From a virus, in the IMG/VR virus record IMGVR_UViG_3300035662_000193, positions 1 to 20,280 of that record: a DNA stretch of 20,280 nucleotides. One strand, given 5' to 3'. The first letter of the stretch is position 1. Each line of letters starts with the position of its first letter. The translations under genes were made by a program, and so were the position numbers. Below the pieces are notes generated by a model. That model saw only the letters and a program-made list of their open reading frames with translations. It was not told the DNA's origin and ran no database searches. This document shows positions 1 through 6,769 of the stretch, piece by piece.

Positions 1-2
1 AA

Positions 3-929
3 ATGAGTTTAAATATTTCAAACTTAACGGCTTATGTGGATCAGCAAAGAATGGCGTTGATTAGAAAAATGGTTTTGGGTGGAAGAAGTATCAACTTCTT
101 TACAGTTCAACCTGACATCAAATCAGCAGCGTCAATCAACACTTTATCCTCTAACCTTGTAGCACAAGCGGGAGCATGTGGTTTCACCGATGCTGGAACT
201 ACTGACTTGAACCAAAACACTTTGACTGTATGTCCTTTGAAAGTGAATGAATCAATCTGTATCAACGATGTAGAATCTGTATATCTACAATACTTGGTTG
301 CACCTGGTTCATACGCAGAGAACTTCGGTTTTGAAGAATTATACGCAGAAGACAAAGTTGCGAACATCTCTTCATTAATTGATACTTTGGTATGGGTTGG
401 TGATACAAACCTTACAGGTCAAACTTCATTATGTGATGGTCTAATCACATTAGGAGAATCTACTTACTCTGCTTCAACAGTAGCAGGTAATATCTCAAAC
501 GCTACGGCAATCACAGCAAATAACATCATCAGTTTAGTTGATGATATGGTTTCTGTAATTCCAGCAAACATAATCGACAGAGATGACTTGTATTTATTTA
601 TGGGTTATGACACTTACAGATTATACGCATTAGCGTTGAGAAACGCAAACTTGTTCCACTATACAGGAGCAGAAGACCAAGGAGAACAATTCTCACAAAT
701 GGTTCCAGGAACTAATGTTAGAGCAATCGCTGTAAAAGGATTGAATGGTTCTAACAAAATGTTCTTATCCGCTAAAGCAAACATCGTTTATGGATGTGAT
801 TTGTTAAATGACTACGAAAACCTACAAATCTTCTGGTCAAACGACCACCAAGAAGTAAGAGTAGTTGCTAAATGGAAATCAGGTGTGAATTGTGCATTCT
901 GGGATTATGTAGTGTTATTCTCTCTATAA
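3..929 (+). CDS. Major capsid protein (HK97-fold type)
   Basis: Probable major capsid protein, the subunit that builds the icosahedral head. The 308-residue product opens MSLNISNLTAYVDQQ, followed by a basic stretch (RKMVLGGRSINFF). It has a Cys- and Thr-rich central part and a beta-rich C-terminus (NLQIFWSNDHQEVRVVAKWK). This layout resembles capsid proteins of crAss-like and other Bacteroidota phages as I recall them. The length fits an HK97-fold capsid without a long N-terminal delta domain. The ATG at base 3 is the first in-frame start visible, but the window edge hides anything upstream. Codon use is more GC-rich and regular than in the nearby homing endonuclease, as expected for a highly expressed gene. 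A short GC-rich hairpin follows the stop. The family call is inferred from pattern and position, since tail tube and portal genes follow. Confidence 0.78.
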   Translation: MSLNISNLTAYVDQQRMALIRKMVLGGRSINFFTVQPDIKSAASINTLSSNLVAQAGACGFTDAGTTDLNQNTLTVCPLKVNESICINDVESVYLQYLVAPGSYAENFGFEELYAEDKVANISSLIDTLVWVGDTNLTGQTSLCDGLITLGESTYSASTVAGNISNATAITANNIISLVDDMVSVIPANIIDRDDLYLFMGYDTYRLYALALRNANLFHYTGAEDQGEQFSQMVPGTNVRAIAVKGLNGSNKMFLSAKANIVYGCDLLNDYENLQIFWSNDHQEVRVVAKWKSGVNCAFWDYVVLFSL

Positions 930-946
930 TCTAAATTGAAAAAACA

Positions 947-967
947 AAGGGGGTGAAAGTCCCCCTT
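947..967 (+). terminator. Hairpin between capsid and tail tube genes
   Basis: AAGGGGG (947-953) pairs with CCCCCTT (961-967) around the 7-base loop TGAAAGT. Only a weak T stretch follows (TTATT). It may be a partial terminator or an mRNA-stabilising 3' end that sets the capsid message apart from the next gene. Confidence 0.5.
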
Positions 968-1000
968 ATTAAAAAATAAACAAAATTAAAAACAAATAAT

Positions 1001-1525
1001 ATGAGTTTTACTTGTAATTTGAATGGTGGATATGTATTGGGTTGCTCATCTATAGGTGGGGTGGAAAAAGTATGGATCGGGGAGTGGTTGCCAGTCACAG
1101 CATATACACAAGATTCTTGTGGTATTATCACAGGTTTAACCGCAACAGGTTCTTTAAGTGTATATGAGTTTTCACAGGATATAGAACATGCCGGATTAGT
1201 TCAAACAGGACAATATTCCAGAGAAAATGGAACTGTATTCTATGAATCAAATATGTCAATTAAATTAATTGGTCTTGATTGTAATGTAAGAAACCGAATG
1301 GTTGAATTGGGTAGAGCCCCATTATTCGCAGTTGTTAAATCTAACGCTGGTGATTATTACTACTTAGGTCTTGAAACAGCTGGTAGAGCATCTGCGGGTG
1401 AAGCATCTTTGGGTGTTGCACTTGGTGATATGAACGGATTATCTCAAACTATCCAATGGAAATCTGCGAATGGAGCATTTCTTATTGACGAAGCATTATT
1501 AGGAACTACAATTACTATTAACTAA
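1001..1525 (+). CDS. Putative tail tube (major tail) protein
   Basis: A 174-residue beta-rich protein directly downstream of the capsid gene. It has an early GGVEKVWIGEW motif, a central stretch with NGTVFYESNMSIKL and RNRMVELGRAPLFAVV, and GVALGDMNGLSQTIQWK near the C-terminus. The series 'GxEKxW..., xVFYEx..., R..ME...., GDMNG...' is one I associate with tail tube proteins next to capsid genes in Bacteroidota phages. Tube subunits polymerise into the central channel of long tails, which fits the tail assembly chaperone found further along. The ATG follows an A-rich leader without a Shine-Dalgarno sequence. A head decoration protein is the main alternative. Confidence 0.5.
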   Translation: MSFTCNLNGGYVLGCSSIGGVEKVWIGEWLPVTAYTQDSCGIITGLTATGSLSVYEFSQDIEHAGLVQTGQYSRENGTVFYESNMSIKLIGLDCNVRNRMVELGRAPLFAVVKSNAGDYYYLGLETAGRASAGEASLGVALGDMNGLSQTIQWKSANGAFLIDEALLGTTITIN

Positions 1526-1560
1526 TTGTAATCAGGTTTAACCTGTCTCTATATGTGGAT

Positions 1561-1592
1561 AAACCCCCTAATGGATTTTAGGGGGTTTTTTT
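1561..1592. terminator. Strong bidirectional terminator
   Basis: A perfect 11-bp stem, AAACCCCCTAA (1561-1571) with TTAGGGGGTTT (1578-1588) around TGGATT, is followed by T-rich sequence on the plus strand (T run 1586-1592). On the minus strand the hairpin again ends in TTTAT. It lies between the end of the rightward tail tube gene and the end of the leftward GIY-YIG gene, whose stop codon (1591-1593) falls in the T tract. It therefore probably ends both transcripts. Confidence 0.85.
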
Positions 1593-2196
1593 ATACATAA
1601 GAATATCTAATATTAACAGAATTAGATTTTGTTTTTTTTAGATTTTGAATGAAACGATTATAATTTTTATTCAAAAAAGTTGTTAATTCTTTTGCATTTT
1701 CATAAAAAATACCAGTATAATTATCTAAAATAATTTTTGCTTTCGGATTTTTAGAACCTTCAAACTTACCTTTCATTCTAATACTATGGTCTTTTTTAAC
1801 TTTGTTTGAATGATTTTTACCGGTCATAGGATTAATCCAACCATTATTTAATCTTTCTTTGGTTTTATTACCAATTTTGTTTTTGGTTTCTTGTGAATAA
1901 ATCCGTCCAATAGTTCCTTCACCTCCATCAGTTTTATTACATAAAACACCTTCTTTTTTATCTTTGCGACCATAAAAAGAAATCATAAGTTTTTCTAATT
2001 CACATGCTCGTTCCCAAGAAATACCTTCAACTAAAATAACAATATTATATCCATATTTTTTTACAATATTTTTCCAATATTGATTTCTACTTGATTTTTC
2101 AAATGGTCTTTTAACATCACCAATACCAATATAAAAAATACGACCATCAGTTTTTCGTGTGTGTTGATATAAACAATATTTATTTTCCGTTTCCAT
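1591..2196 (-). CDS. GIY-YIG homing endonuclease, free-standing
   Basis: A 201-residue endonuclease of the GIY-YIG family, which makes DNA breaks at specific sites and so spreads its own gene. The GIY equivalent is CLY (8-10) and the YIG motif is exact (22-24). Candidate active-site residues are Arg30 and Glu68. The sequence GGEG (91-94) ends the catalytic part. NUMOD3-like segments follow (TGKNHSNKVKKDHS and MKGKFEGSKNP, about 125-151), then a NUMOD1-like helix-turn-helix region (about 153-187) for DNA binding. Its first 70 residues align without gaps to the endonuclease at 9074-9778. It runs against the late genes and has its own host-type promoter only four bases before the ATG. It is more A-rich than its structural neighbours, which suggests transfer. 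Confidence 0.9.
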   Translation of the reverse strand: METENKYCLYQHTRKTDGRIFYIGIGDVKRPFEKSSRNQYWKNIVKKYGYNIVILVEGISWERACELEKLMISFYGRKDKKEGVLCNKTDGGEGTIGRIYSQETKNKIGNKTKERLNNGWINPMTGKNHSNKVKKDHSIRMKGKFEGSKNPKAKIILDNYTGIFYENAKELTTFLNKNYNRFIQNLKKTKSNSVNIRYSYV

Positions 2197-2200
2197 CTTA

Positions 2201-2232
2201 CAAAGATAAGTATTTATTTTTAATATACCAAA
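2201..2232 (-). promoter_or_regulatory. Host-type promoter of the GIY-YIG gene
   Basis: Read on the minus strand: TTTG (2232-2229), exactly 20 bases, then TATCTTTG (2208-2201), which fits the Bacteroidota -33/-7 pattern TTTG and TAnnTTTG. Only TAAG separates the -7 box from the ATG, so the transcript should start at or next to the start codon and be leaderless. The same boxes, spacer length and distance precede the endonuclease at 9074. Confidence 0.8.
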
Positions 2233-2235
2233 TTT

Positions 2236-2454
2236 TTAATCCCAATAATCTTCAAAGAAATCATCATTTATTATTGTTTCAATTACATCACCATATAATT
2301 CGTCGAATTGATGATAGAAACCCGTTTCTACTTGGGACTGAACATATCTTATTGGAATTGGTTGTTCCCCTTCTACACACCAAGTTTCGTGGTTAAACAA
2401 TACTGCTACATATCCTCGTCTATTCAATTCTTTTACTAATTCGTTTGTCGTCAT
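2236..2454 (-). CDS. Small acidic protein of unknown function
   Basis: A 72-residue protein, MTTNELVKELNRRGYVAVLF at the N-terminus and an acidic, aromatic C-terminus (NDDFFEDYWD). Acidic residues clearly outnumber basic ones (about 15 against 4). I do not recognise the family. A longer frame could start at 2508, but that start would lie upstream of the promoter -7 box (2478-2485), so the ATG at 2454 is preferred. It sits alone upstream of the leftward GIY-YIG gene, against the surrounding head genes, with its own host-type promoter. That arrangement is typical of a phage 'moron', an independently expressed accessory gene. Its charge would suit a DNA mimic or an inhibitor of a host protein, but nothing in the sequence proves this. 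Confidence 0.7.
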   Translation of the reverse strand: MTTNELVKELNRRGYVAVLFNHETWCVEGEQPIPIRYVQSQVETGFYHQFDELYGDVIETIINDDFFEDYWD

Positions 2455-2477
2455 ATTATGTGGTTTAAATGTTTCTA

Positions 2478-2509
2478 CAAATATAAATACTTTGATTGAT
2501 ATAAACAAA
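2478..2509 (-). promoter_or_regulatory. Host-type promoter of the small acidic gene
   Basis: Minus strand: TTTG (2509-2506), 20 bases, then TATATTTG (2485-2478), a full match to TTTG-N20-TAnnTTTG. The start codon at 2454 lies 23 bases after the -7 box, giving a short leader. It is divergent from the phage-type element at 2521. Confidence 0.7.
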
Positions 2510-2520
2510 TAAACTATTAA

Positions 2521-2531
2521 AATATTTATAG
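2521..2531 (+). promoter_or_regulatory. Phage-type TATTTAT element before 2534
   Basis: AATATTTATAG, two bases before the ATG at 2534, is a variant of the TATATTTATTA element that precedes several transcription units here. It restarts rightward head gene expression after the leftward insert. Confidence 0.45.
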
Positions 2532-2533
2532 AT

Positions 2534-2908
2534 ATGATTACTATTCCAAATTACACATCAGGTTTAACTCCATTCACATTAGTTGAAAATACTACCCTGA
2601 CTGGAAATACCAATTATATCTTGGATTTGTTCTCAAAACAAAAAGACGATACTACCCTTTTATTTTTGACTGGGGACACTTCTAATAATACTGCGAGGTA
2701 TAACTATTATCCAATCAATTTAACACCCTACAATCTAATTGAGGGTCAATATAATTATCGAGTATGGCAAACATCAGGAAACACTTTATCAACATCAGGT
2801 TTAACAACCAACGATATTGTTGAAAACGGACTATGTTATATCTACAATAGTGGTTCAACACAATTCCAAACATACTCCCAACCACAAACTAAATATGTTT
2901 TTGAATAA
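2534..2908 (+). CDS. Small beta-rich virion protein, unassigned
   Basis: A 124-residue protein rich in Thr, Asn and Tyr with alternating hydrophobic residues, so probably an all-beta domain. Landmarks are MITIPNYTSGLTPFTL at the start, GQYNYRVWQTSGNTL in the middle and VENGLCYIYNSGS near the end. I recall similar small proteins next to portal genes in Bacteroidota phages, where they are usually left as hypothetical or taken as head or neck decoration. It ends three bases before the portal gene and is surely in the same operon. The function is not determined. A virion role is inferred from context alone. Confidence 0.6.
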   Translation: MITIPNYTSGLTPFTLVENTTLTGNTNYILDLFSKQKDDTTLLFLTGDTSNNTARYNYYPINLTPYNLIEGQYNYRVWQTSGNTLSTSGLTTNDIVENGLCYIYNSGSTQFQTYSQPQTKYVFE

Positions 2909-2911
2909 AAT

Positions 2912-4069
2912 ATGAAAATAGAAAAAGAAATTAAAACCGAAGAAAAACAACAAGTAAAAATATTCTCATTTAATGAGGCATATATGCCACCTATTTATAA
3001 TTTTGTTAAAAAAGGTGATGTGCATTACCTTTCATTTGGGCAAGATAATTTATATCCATACTACTTATTGGATGTTTATAATAACAGGGGTTCGTCTTTA
3101 CACCGAGCAATTATCAACAAGAAGTCCCGTTTGACAACAGGATTTGGTATTAAACCTATTCTTGACCCAAACTTATTAAAATGGGTTGATGATAATAATT
3201 TAGAACAATTGTATAAGTATATTGGAAAAGATTTTGAGATATACAACGGGTTTTGTATTGAAGTTATTTGGTCTAATGATGGTTCTACTTGTAAATTGAA
3301 ATATCTTCCATTACACTCAATTAGAATCGGTTTAAAAAAAGAAGAAAAAGAAGCTGATTATTATTGGTATTCGAGTGATTGGGCACATTTCAAAAAGGAC
3401 GAACACAAACCAGAGTATATCAAAAAGTATGACCCAAGTGATAGAACAGGTCGTCAATTGATTTATTACGCTGAACCTAACCCTTCTTATTCACATTTAT
3501 ACCCAATTCCAAATTATTCAACGGCTATGAACTGGGTTGAATTAGATTATGAAATAAGTGTATTTCACTTAAATCAAATCAAACAATCATATACTCCTTC
3601 TATGTTAATCAATTTTTCAACAGGTATTCCAACACCTGATGAGATGAATACGACTTGGAGAGAGTTTGAAAGAAACTTTAAGGGAACATCTAATTCAGGT
3701 AAGGTTATTTTAACTTATAGTGATGGGAAAGAACAAGCCCCCGAAATACTACCAATCAATTTGAACGATAGTGATGAAAGGTTTATTATGTTGGCCGATC
3801 AGGTTAGAGACCAAATTACCCAAGCCCACGAGATGCCACAACAATTAGTTTCATTCGTTCCTGGTAAATTGGGTGGAACTGATGAAAGAAAAGAATTAAG
3901 TGCCGAGTTTCAAGTGTTCTATACGACAACTCGACAAGAACAATTAGAATATGTAATCAATAGTATCGCTTATGATTTAGGATTTAGAGAAGAAATCAAA
4001 TTGAGACAATATAGCGACGCTGATGAAACAGGACTTTTAACAGAGAATAAACAAATAAATACAATATAA
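2912..4069 (+). CDS. Portal protein
   Basis: The portal forms the dodecameric ring at one head vertex through which DNA is packaged and ejected. This 385-residue protein is at the short end for the family. Portal-like signs are the N-terminal GQDNLYPYYLLDVYNNRGSS, the wing segment FEIYNGFCIEVIWS then LKYLPLHSIRIG (about 109-142), and the C-terminal helical part with AHEMPQQLVSFVPGKLGGTD and a final FQVFYTTTRQEQLEYVINSI (about 310-350). That last layout (a conserved 'GG..E' turn followed by a helix binding neighbouring subunits) is common in portals of the PBSX/SPP1 type. It is followed after one base by the head-tail adaptor. It lies downstream of the capsid gene and upstream of the terminase, unlike the usual order. 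Confidence 0.85.
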   Translation: MKIEKEIKTEEKQQVKIFSFNEAYMPPIYNFVKKGDVHYLSFGQDNLYPYYLLDVYNNRGSSLHRAIINKKSRLTTGFGIKPILDPNLLKWVDDNNLEQLYKYIGKDFEIYNGFCIEVIWSNDGSTCKLKYLPLHSIRIGLKKEEKEADYYWYSSDWAHFKKDEHKPEYIKKYDPSDRTGRQLIYYAEPNPSYSHLYPIPNYSTAMNWVELDYEISVFHLNQIKQSYTPSMLINFSTGIPTPDEMNTTWREFERNFKGTSNSGKVILTYSDGKEQAPEILPINLNDSDERFIMLADQVRDQITQAHEMPQQLVSFVPGKLGGTDERKELSAEFQVFYTTTRQEQLEYVINSIAYDLGFREEIKLRQYSDADETGLLTENKQINTI

Positions 4070-4070
4070 G

Positions 4071-4679
4071 ATGTCTTACACCCCAATAGTTCAATTTATA
4101 TCGACAGAATATTTAAGACAATCAGTTCCAATCGAACAGAATGTAGATGATGATAAATTGATTCCATTTATTATTCAGGCACAAGATACATACCTTCAAC
4201 AATCAATCGGGGAAACAGGGTATAATGCTCTTAAAAATGGTATTACAAATAATACCCTAACTAATGATGAAACGAGTTTGATGAGAAATTACATTCAACC
4301 ATTAGTGGCACAATACACATTCTATTTGTCTTTACCATTTATCGCGTTCAAGGCAACCAATAAATCACTTTCAAAAGAATCAAGTGAGTATTCTACACCA
4401 GTAGATTTGGAGGAATTGAAGTATTTAAGAAATAATGTGAAGGATGTGGCCGAGTTTTACCAAAGAAGATTAGTTCAATACTTATTGGATTACCCTTCTA
4501 TGTTTAGTTGGTATGCTAATCCAAACTCAAAAGACAACTTATACAAAACCACACAGGCTTATTTTAACGGGGTTTATACACCTTATCCATCTACTAACTT
4601 GGGTTATAGAGTTTGGAGTGAGCCATACGGACTACAAGACCCGTGTTCTGGTTGTGGAGGATGGACGAGAGGTTATTAA
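4071..4679 (+). CDS. Head-tail adaptor (R1-like connector)
   Basis: A 202-residue helical protein opening PIVQFISTEYLRQSVPIEQN, then DDDKLIPFIIQAQDTYLQQS and IQPLVAQYTFYLSLPFIAFK. The 'N-V-D-D-D-K-L ... I-x-x-A-Q' signature resembles the first adaptor ring below the portal in crAss-like and other Bacteroidota phages (the DUF6712-type family, from memory). Such proteins join the portal to the neck. The C-terminus carries the short Cys/Gly sequence PCSGCGGW. It starts one base after the portal stop, so translation is probably coupled. Ring position and stoichiometry are inferred from relatives. Confidence 0.7.
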   Translation: MSYTPIVQFISTEYLRQSVPIEQNVDDDKLIPFIIQAQDTYLQQSIGETGYNALKNGITNNTLTNDETSLMRNYIQPLVAQYTFYLSLPFIAFKATNKSLSKESSEYSTPVDLEELKYLRNNVKDVAEFYQRRLVQYLLDYPSMFSWYANPNSKDNLYKTTQAYFNGVYTPYPSTNLGYRVWSEPYGLQDPCSGCGGWTRGY

Positions 4680-4697
4680 AAATTAAAAATATTATTT

Positions 4698-5312
4698 ATG
4701 TGTGATTTATCAAATGACTATACTTTGGAGGAACTTATTTCACATCCAAAATTGACGGATGATTATAAGTTTGAATATGTTAAAGAATTATTATGGGAAG
4801 AAGATTTTGTTGAATGGTTTGAGACATTAGATAATCTTGGAATATCCATAGATAGTTTGGGTCTAACAACCGAAATAATTGATAATGTAGATTATATTTG
4901 GCAAATAGACGATAGTGATTTAATCCCATCACAAACTTTTAGTGAGGAAAAGTTCGCAGTTATGAACTTATATCGTTATATCTCCACTCAATATGGACCA
5001 AGCAATATTGGACCAAAGACCAGACCATTTTGTAAAACTCTTGTGAGTAGAACAAATCTTTCTTTAATGAGAAAACAAGATATAGATATGTTGAATAGTT
5101 CTAATCCTGGTTTTGGTAAAGGCGGATCAAATACCTATTCGGTATTCAATTGGAGGGGTGGTGTTAATTGTAAGCACATTTGGGTTAAGTATAAGTTTGA
5201 TACAACAACAAATAATTTGATTAAAGCCCCATCACAAGACCAACCACGAAATGTTGTGGTAAATGGAAGAGTTCCATACGCAAACGGAACAAACTATCCT
5301 GACAAGAAATAA
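4698..5312 (+). CDS. Minor head protein with MuF-like C-terminal domain
   Basis: A 204-residue protein with an acidic helical N-terminal half and a C-terminal domain (about 100-165) containing TRPFCKTLV, NPGFGKGG and RGGVNCKHIW. The Cys112 / Cys158 / His160 pattern ('RPFC ... GGxNCxH') recalls the C-terminal domain of Mu gpF-type head morphogenesis proteins, which often hold a metal-binding Cys/His site. Those proteins sit next to portal genes and assist head assembly, as here. It is shorter than most MuF proteins because the usual long N-terminal segment is reduced. It is the last gene of the rightward head operon. The family is an inference of moderate strength. Confidence 0.5.
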   Translation: MCDLSNDYTLEELISHPKLTDDYKFEYVKELLWEEDFVEWFETLDNLGISIDSLGLTTEIIDNVDYIWQIDDSDLIPSQTFSEEKFAVMNLYRYISTQYGPSNIGPKTRPFCKTLVSRTNLSLMRKQDIDMLNSSNPGFGKGGSNTYSVFNWRGGVNCKHIWVKYKFDTTTNNLIKAPSQDQPRNVVVNGRVPYANGTNYPDKK

Positions 5313-5315
5313 AAA

Positions 5316-5343
5316 ACCCCTAAAACCAAAGTGTTAAAGGGGT
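5316..5343 (-). terminator. Terminator of the leftward sigma-nuclease operon
   Basis: ACCCCT (5316-5321) pairs with AGGGGT (5338-5343). On the minus strand the hairpin is followed by a T6 run (plus-strand A run before 5316), as expected for an intrinsic terminator after the nuclease gene at 5386. On the plus strand no T tract follows, so it is probably weak for the rightward head operon. Confidence 0.65.
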
Positions 5344-5385
5344 AAAAGTTGGGAGACTTATTAATACAAATCTACATATACATAT

Positions 5386-5856
5386 TCATTTATAAATACT
5401 TGATAAATCAATTTTTTTGACTTTGAAGTATTTTTTTATTTCTGTTTCATTTCTTGGAATCAAATAACCTCTGGTGTTTGATCCGTCGTCCCCACTTTGA
5501 TAAGTTGTTAAAAAGGTATATTCTTCAATTAAATCTTTTAGGTCATCAGTTTTGATATACCAAATCTCTTTTAAATTGTGAAAATAATTTATCCACCAGT
5601 CAGCTTCTGTTGTTGAAATACCTGATGGTCTGTTTTTATATTCATATTCAACAAAAATGTTTCCACTATCTTTATCAGGTCTAACATAGAAATCAGTTTT
5701 AACCTCAAAAGACCTGATTATATCATCTTTTTTAAGTAATAGGTCATACTTACCATCATCTCTTTTTTCAAGTCGTGTATAACCTTCTTTTTCATATAGA
5801 AGTGATATTTTAATTTCAGTCTCATTTCCCTTTTTTAAATCTCCCCAAAAACTCAT
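5386..5856 (-). CDS. PD-(D/E)XK nuclease-like protein
   Basis: A 156-residue protein with a short PD-(D/E)XK nuclease core. A helix with Glu12/Glu14 is followed by KYDLLLKK (Asp38) and then FEVKTD (Glu51, Lys53), which is the classic D-x(n)-ExK metal-binding arrangement. A conserved-looking GISTTEADWW (79-88) follows, a motif I associate with small phage nucleases of this fold. It probably cuts DNA, perhaps as a resolvase-like or host-DNA-degrading enzyme; the substrate cannot be told from sequence. Its ATG overlaps the TGA of the upstream sigma-like gene (ATGA at 5853-5856), so the two are translationally coupled. A terminator lies just downstream. Confidence 0.7.
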   Translation of the reverse strand: MSFWGDLKKGNETEIKISLLYEKEGYTRLEKRDDGKYDLLLKKDDIIRSFEVKTDFYVRPDKDSGNIFVEYEYKNRPSGISTTEADWWINYFHNLKEIWYIKTDDLKDLIEEYTFLTTYQSGDDGSNTRGYLIPRNETEIKKYFKVKKIDLSSIYK

Positions 5857-6506
5857 AACTTTATTATTTCGTAATTTTTATATTTTGTTTTACCCAATTT
5901 AAAACCTAAAAGTATTTTATCTTTTGACATACCAGTTTTTCTTGTTAATTCATTTTGAGATTTAATACCAATTGTATTTCCGTTCTCATATATTAATAAA
6001 TACTTGTAATTTGGAAAAAATCTGTATTTTAATTTAGTTTTTAGATTTGTATGAATTGCATATATTCTTCTTTCATCTAAATTTAATTCATTTCCTATAT
6101 CTTGAAGTTCATATCCTTTGAATGTTAAATCTATAAGTGTTCTTTCTTCATAACTAAATTTGTTTGATTTAAGAAGGTTTTGAAGTTCATTATATCTTAT
6201 CTCCTTATCCATATCATTTTCTATCGTAGGATAGGATAAAATCATAGTATCGTTGAAGTCTGGCTGATAATCTATTAAGTTCTTTTTTGTATAAAGTCTA
6301 TAATGAATTTCATTTTTAATTGAAATGAAAATATAATTTTTATTTTTTTCTATGATTGGGGATAAAATACCTTCTTGTTCTTTTTTAAATAATTTGATAA
6401 TTATATCTTGGATCAAATCTTCTTTATCCTCTAATTTAATTCTGTATTTATTAAAATATTGATTAAATAATTGATTGATATATTTGTATAATTCTTTGTA
6501 ATTCAT
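5853..6506 (-). CDS. Sigma-factor-like protein with NUMOD1-like C-terminal tail
   Basis: A 217-residue protein laid out like a small sigma-70 family factor. Residues 24-78 resemble region 2 (EDLIQDIIIKLF, then NYIFISIKNEIHYRLYTKKN). Residues about 106-160 resemble region 4, with an HTH (EERTLIDLTFKGYELQDIGN, then LNLDERRIYAIHTNLKTKL). The last 50 residues (YENGNTIGIKSQNELTRKTG, then MSKDKILLGFKLG) look like a NUMOD1-type helix-turn-helix, a module normally found on homing endonucleases. It would direct RNA polymerase to phage promoters. The ATG at 6506 has a TATATTTATAA element 12 bases upstream. It heads the leftward operon with the nuclease. A plain HTH DNA-binding regulator is the alternative. 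Confidence 0.6.
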   Translation of the reverse strand: MNYKELYKYINQLFNQYFNKYRIKLEDKEDLIQDIIIKLFKKEQEGILSPIIEKNKNYIFISIKNEIHYRLYTKKNLIDYQPDFNDTMILSYPTIENDMDKEIRYNELQNLLKSNKFSYEERTLIDLTFKGYELQDIGNELNLDERRIYAIHTNLKTKLKYRFFPNYKYLLIYENGNTIGIKSQNELTRKTGMSKDKILLGFKLGKTKYKNYEIIKL

Positions 6507-6518
6507 ATTAGATACTGG

Positions 6519-6529
6519 TTATAAATATA
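6519..6529 (-). promoter_or_regulatory. Phage-type TATATTTATAA element before the sigma-like gene
   Basis: Minus-strand TATATTTATAA, 12 bases before the ATG at 6506. It is the leftward counterpart of the elements at 6755, 7536, 8063 and 10985. Confidence 0.5.
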
Positions 6530-6652
6530 TCTATTTTTAGGTCTTAAAAGATATAGAAGTCCCCCCTTACCCCCATAACATCATTTGTCATTTTGGTAAG
6601 TAAAAGACCTCATCTATTTTTGAGGCTCGTTAGGAGAGATAAGAAGTCCCCC
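6529..6652 (-). repeat. Degenerate direct duplication in the regulatory gap
   Basis: Read on the minus strand, two blocks (6652-6612 and 6565-6529) each begin with GGGGGACTTCT, continue with TATCT, and end with CCT(C)AAAAATAGAT. They differ by small insertions and deletions. The first block ends in the hairpin stem CCTCA/TGAGG; the second runs into the promoter-like element at 6519-6529. The blocks start 87 bp apart. Confidence 0.6.
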
Positions 6653-6674
6653 AGAACAAACTCGTATCCTACGA
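6539..6674 (-). other. Gene-free region with nested inverted repeats; possible structured RNA
   Basis: No gene is seen between 6507 and 6769. The stretch holds nested pairs: AGGTCTT (6539-6545) with AAGACCT (6604-6610), enclosing CTTACC (6566-6571) with GGTAAG (6595-6600). Beside these lie hairpins CCTCA/TGAGG (6608-6612 and 6621-6625) and TCGTA/TACGA (6662-6666 and 6670-6674). The CCTCA hairpin overlaps the outer stem by three bases, so the two could compete. A leftward promoter-like element at 6684-6695 points into this stretch. It may be a small RNA, a structured leader, or protein-binding operators. No tRNA could be fitted. Confidence 0.35.
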
Positions 6675-6683
6675 TTTAACTTA

Positions 6684-6718
6684 CTAATAAATATACCACA
6701 CTTTTTTAAAAGTTTCAA
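6684..6718 (-). promoter_or_regulatory. Leftward phage-type promoter with TTGA box
   Basis: Minus strand: TTGA (6718-6715), 19 bases, then TATATTTATTAG (6695-6684). The arrangement matches the rightward element at 7513-7546 (TTGA-N19-TATATTTATTA), including similar spacer sequence (CTTTTaAAAAAAG). It points into the gene-free structured region and then the sigma-like gene. Confidence 0.45.
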
Positions 6719-6754
6719 TAACATTAAAAAAAAACTAATTTTTTTTATAACACA

Positions 6755-6765
6755 TATATTTATTA
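6755..6765 (+). promoter_or_regulatory. Phage-type TATATTTATTA element before 6770
   Basis: TATATTTATTA lies four bases before the ATG at 6770. It heads the rightward small-gene operon, divergent from the leftward elements at 6519 and 6684. No TTGA box is seen upstream of this copy. Confidence 0.5.
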
Positions 6766-6769
6766 AAAG

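Noticed and set aside
107-367. Minus-strand frame inside the capsid gene
   Set aside because: A shadow of the highly biased capsid codons. It has no promoter or start context.
1533-1545. Palindrome CAGGTTTAACCTG before the terminator
   Set aside because: A perfect 6-bp inverted repeat around one base, but too short to distinguish from chance, and similar CAGGTTTAAC strings occur in coding sequence (about 2560 and 2808).
2455-2508. N-terminal extension of the small acidic protein to 90 residues
   Set aside because: The extension spans the -7 promoter box and the start would lie upstream of the predicted transcript start.
6539-6680. Possible tRNA in the structured gap
   Set aside because: No T-loop sequence, no 7-bp acceptor stem and no standard anticodon arm could be fitted on either strand.
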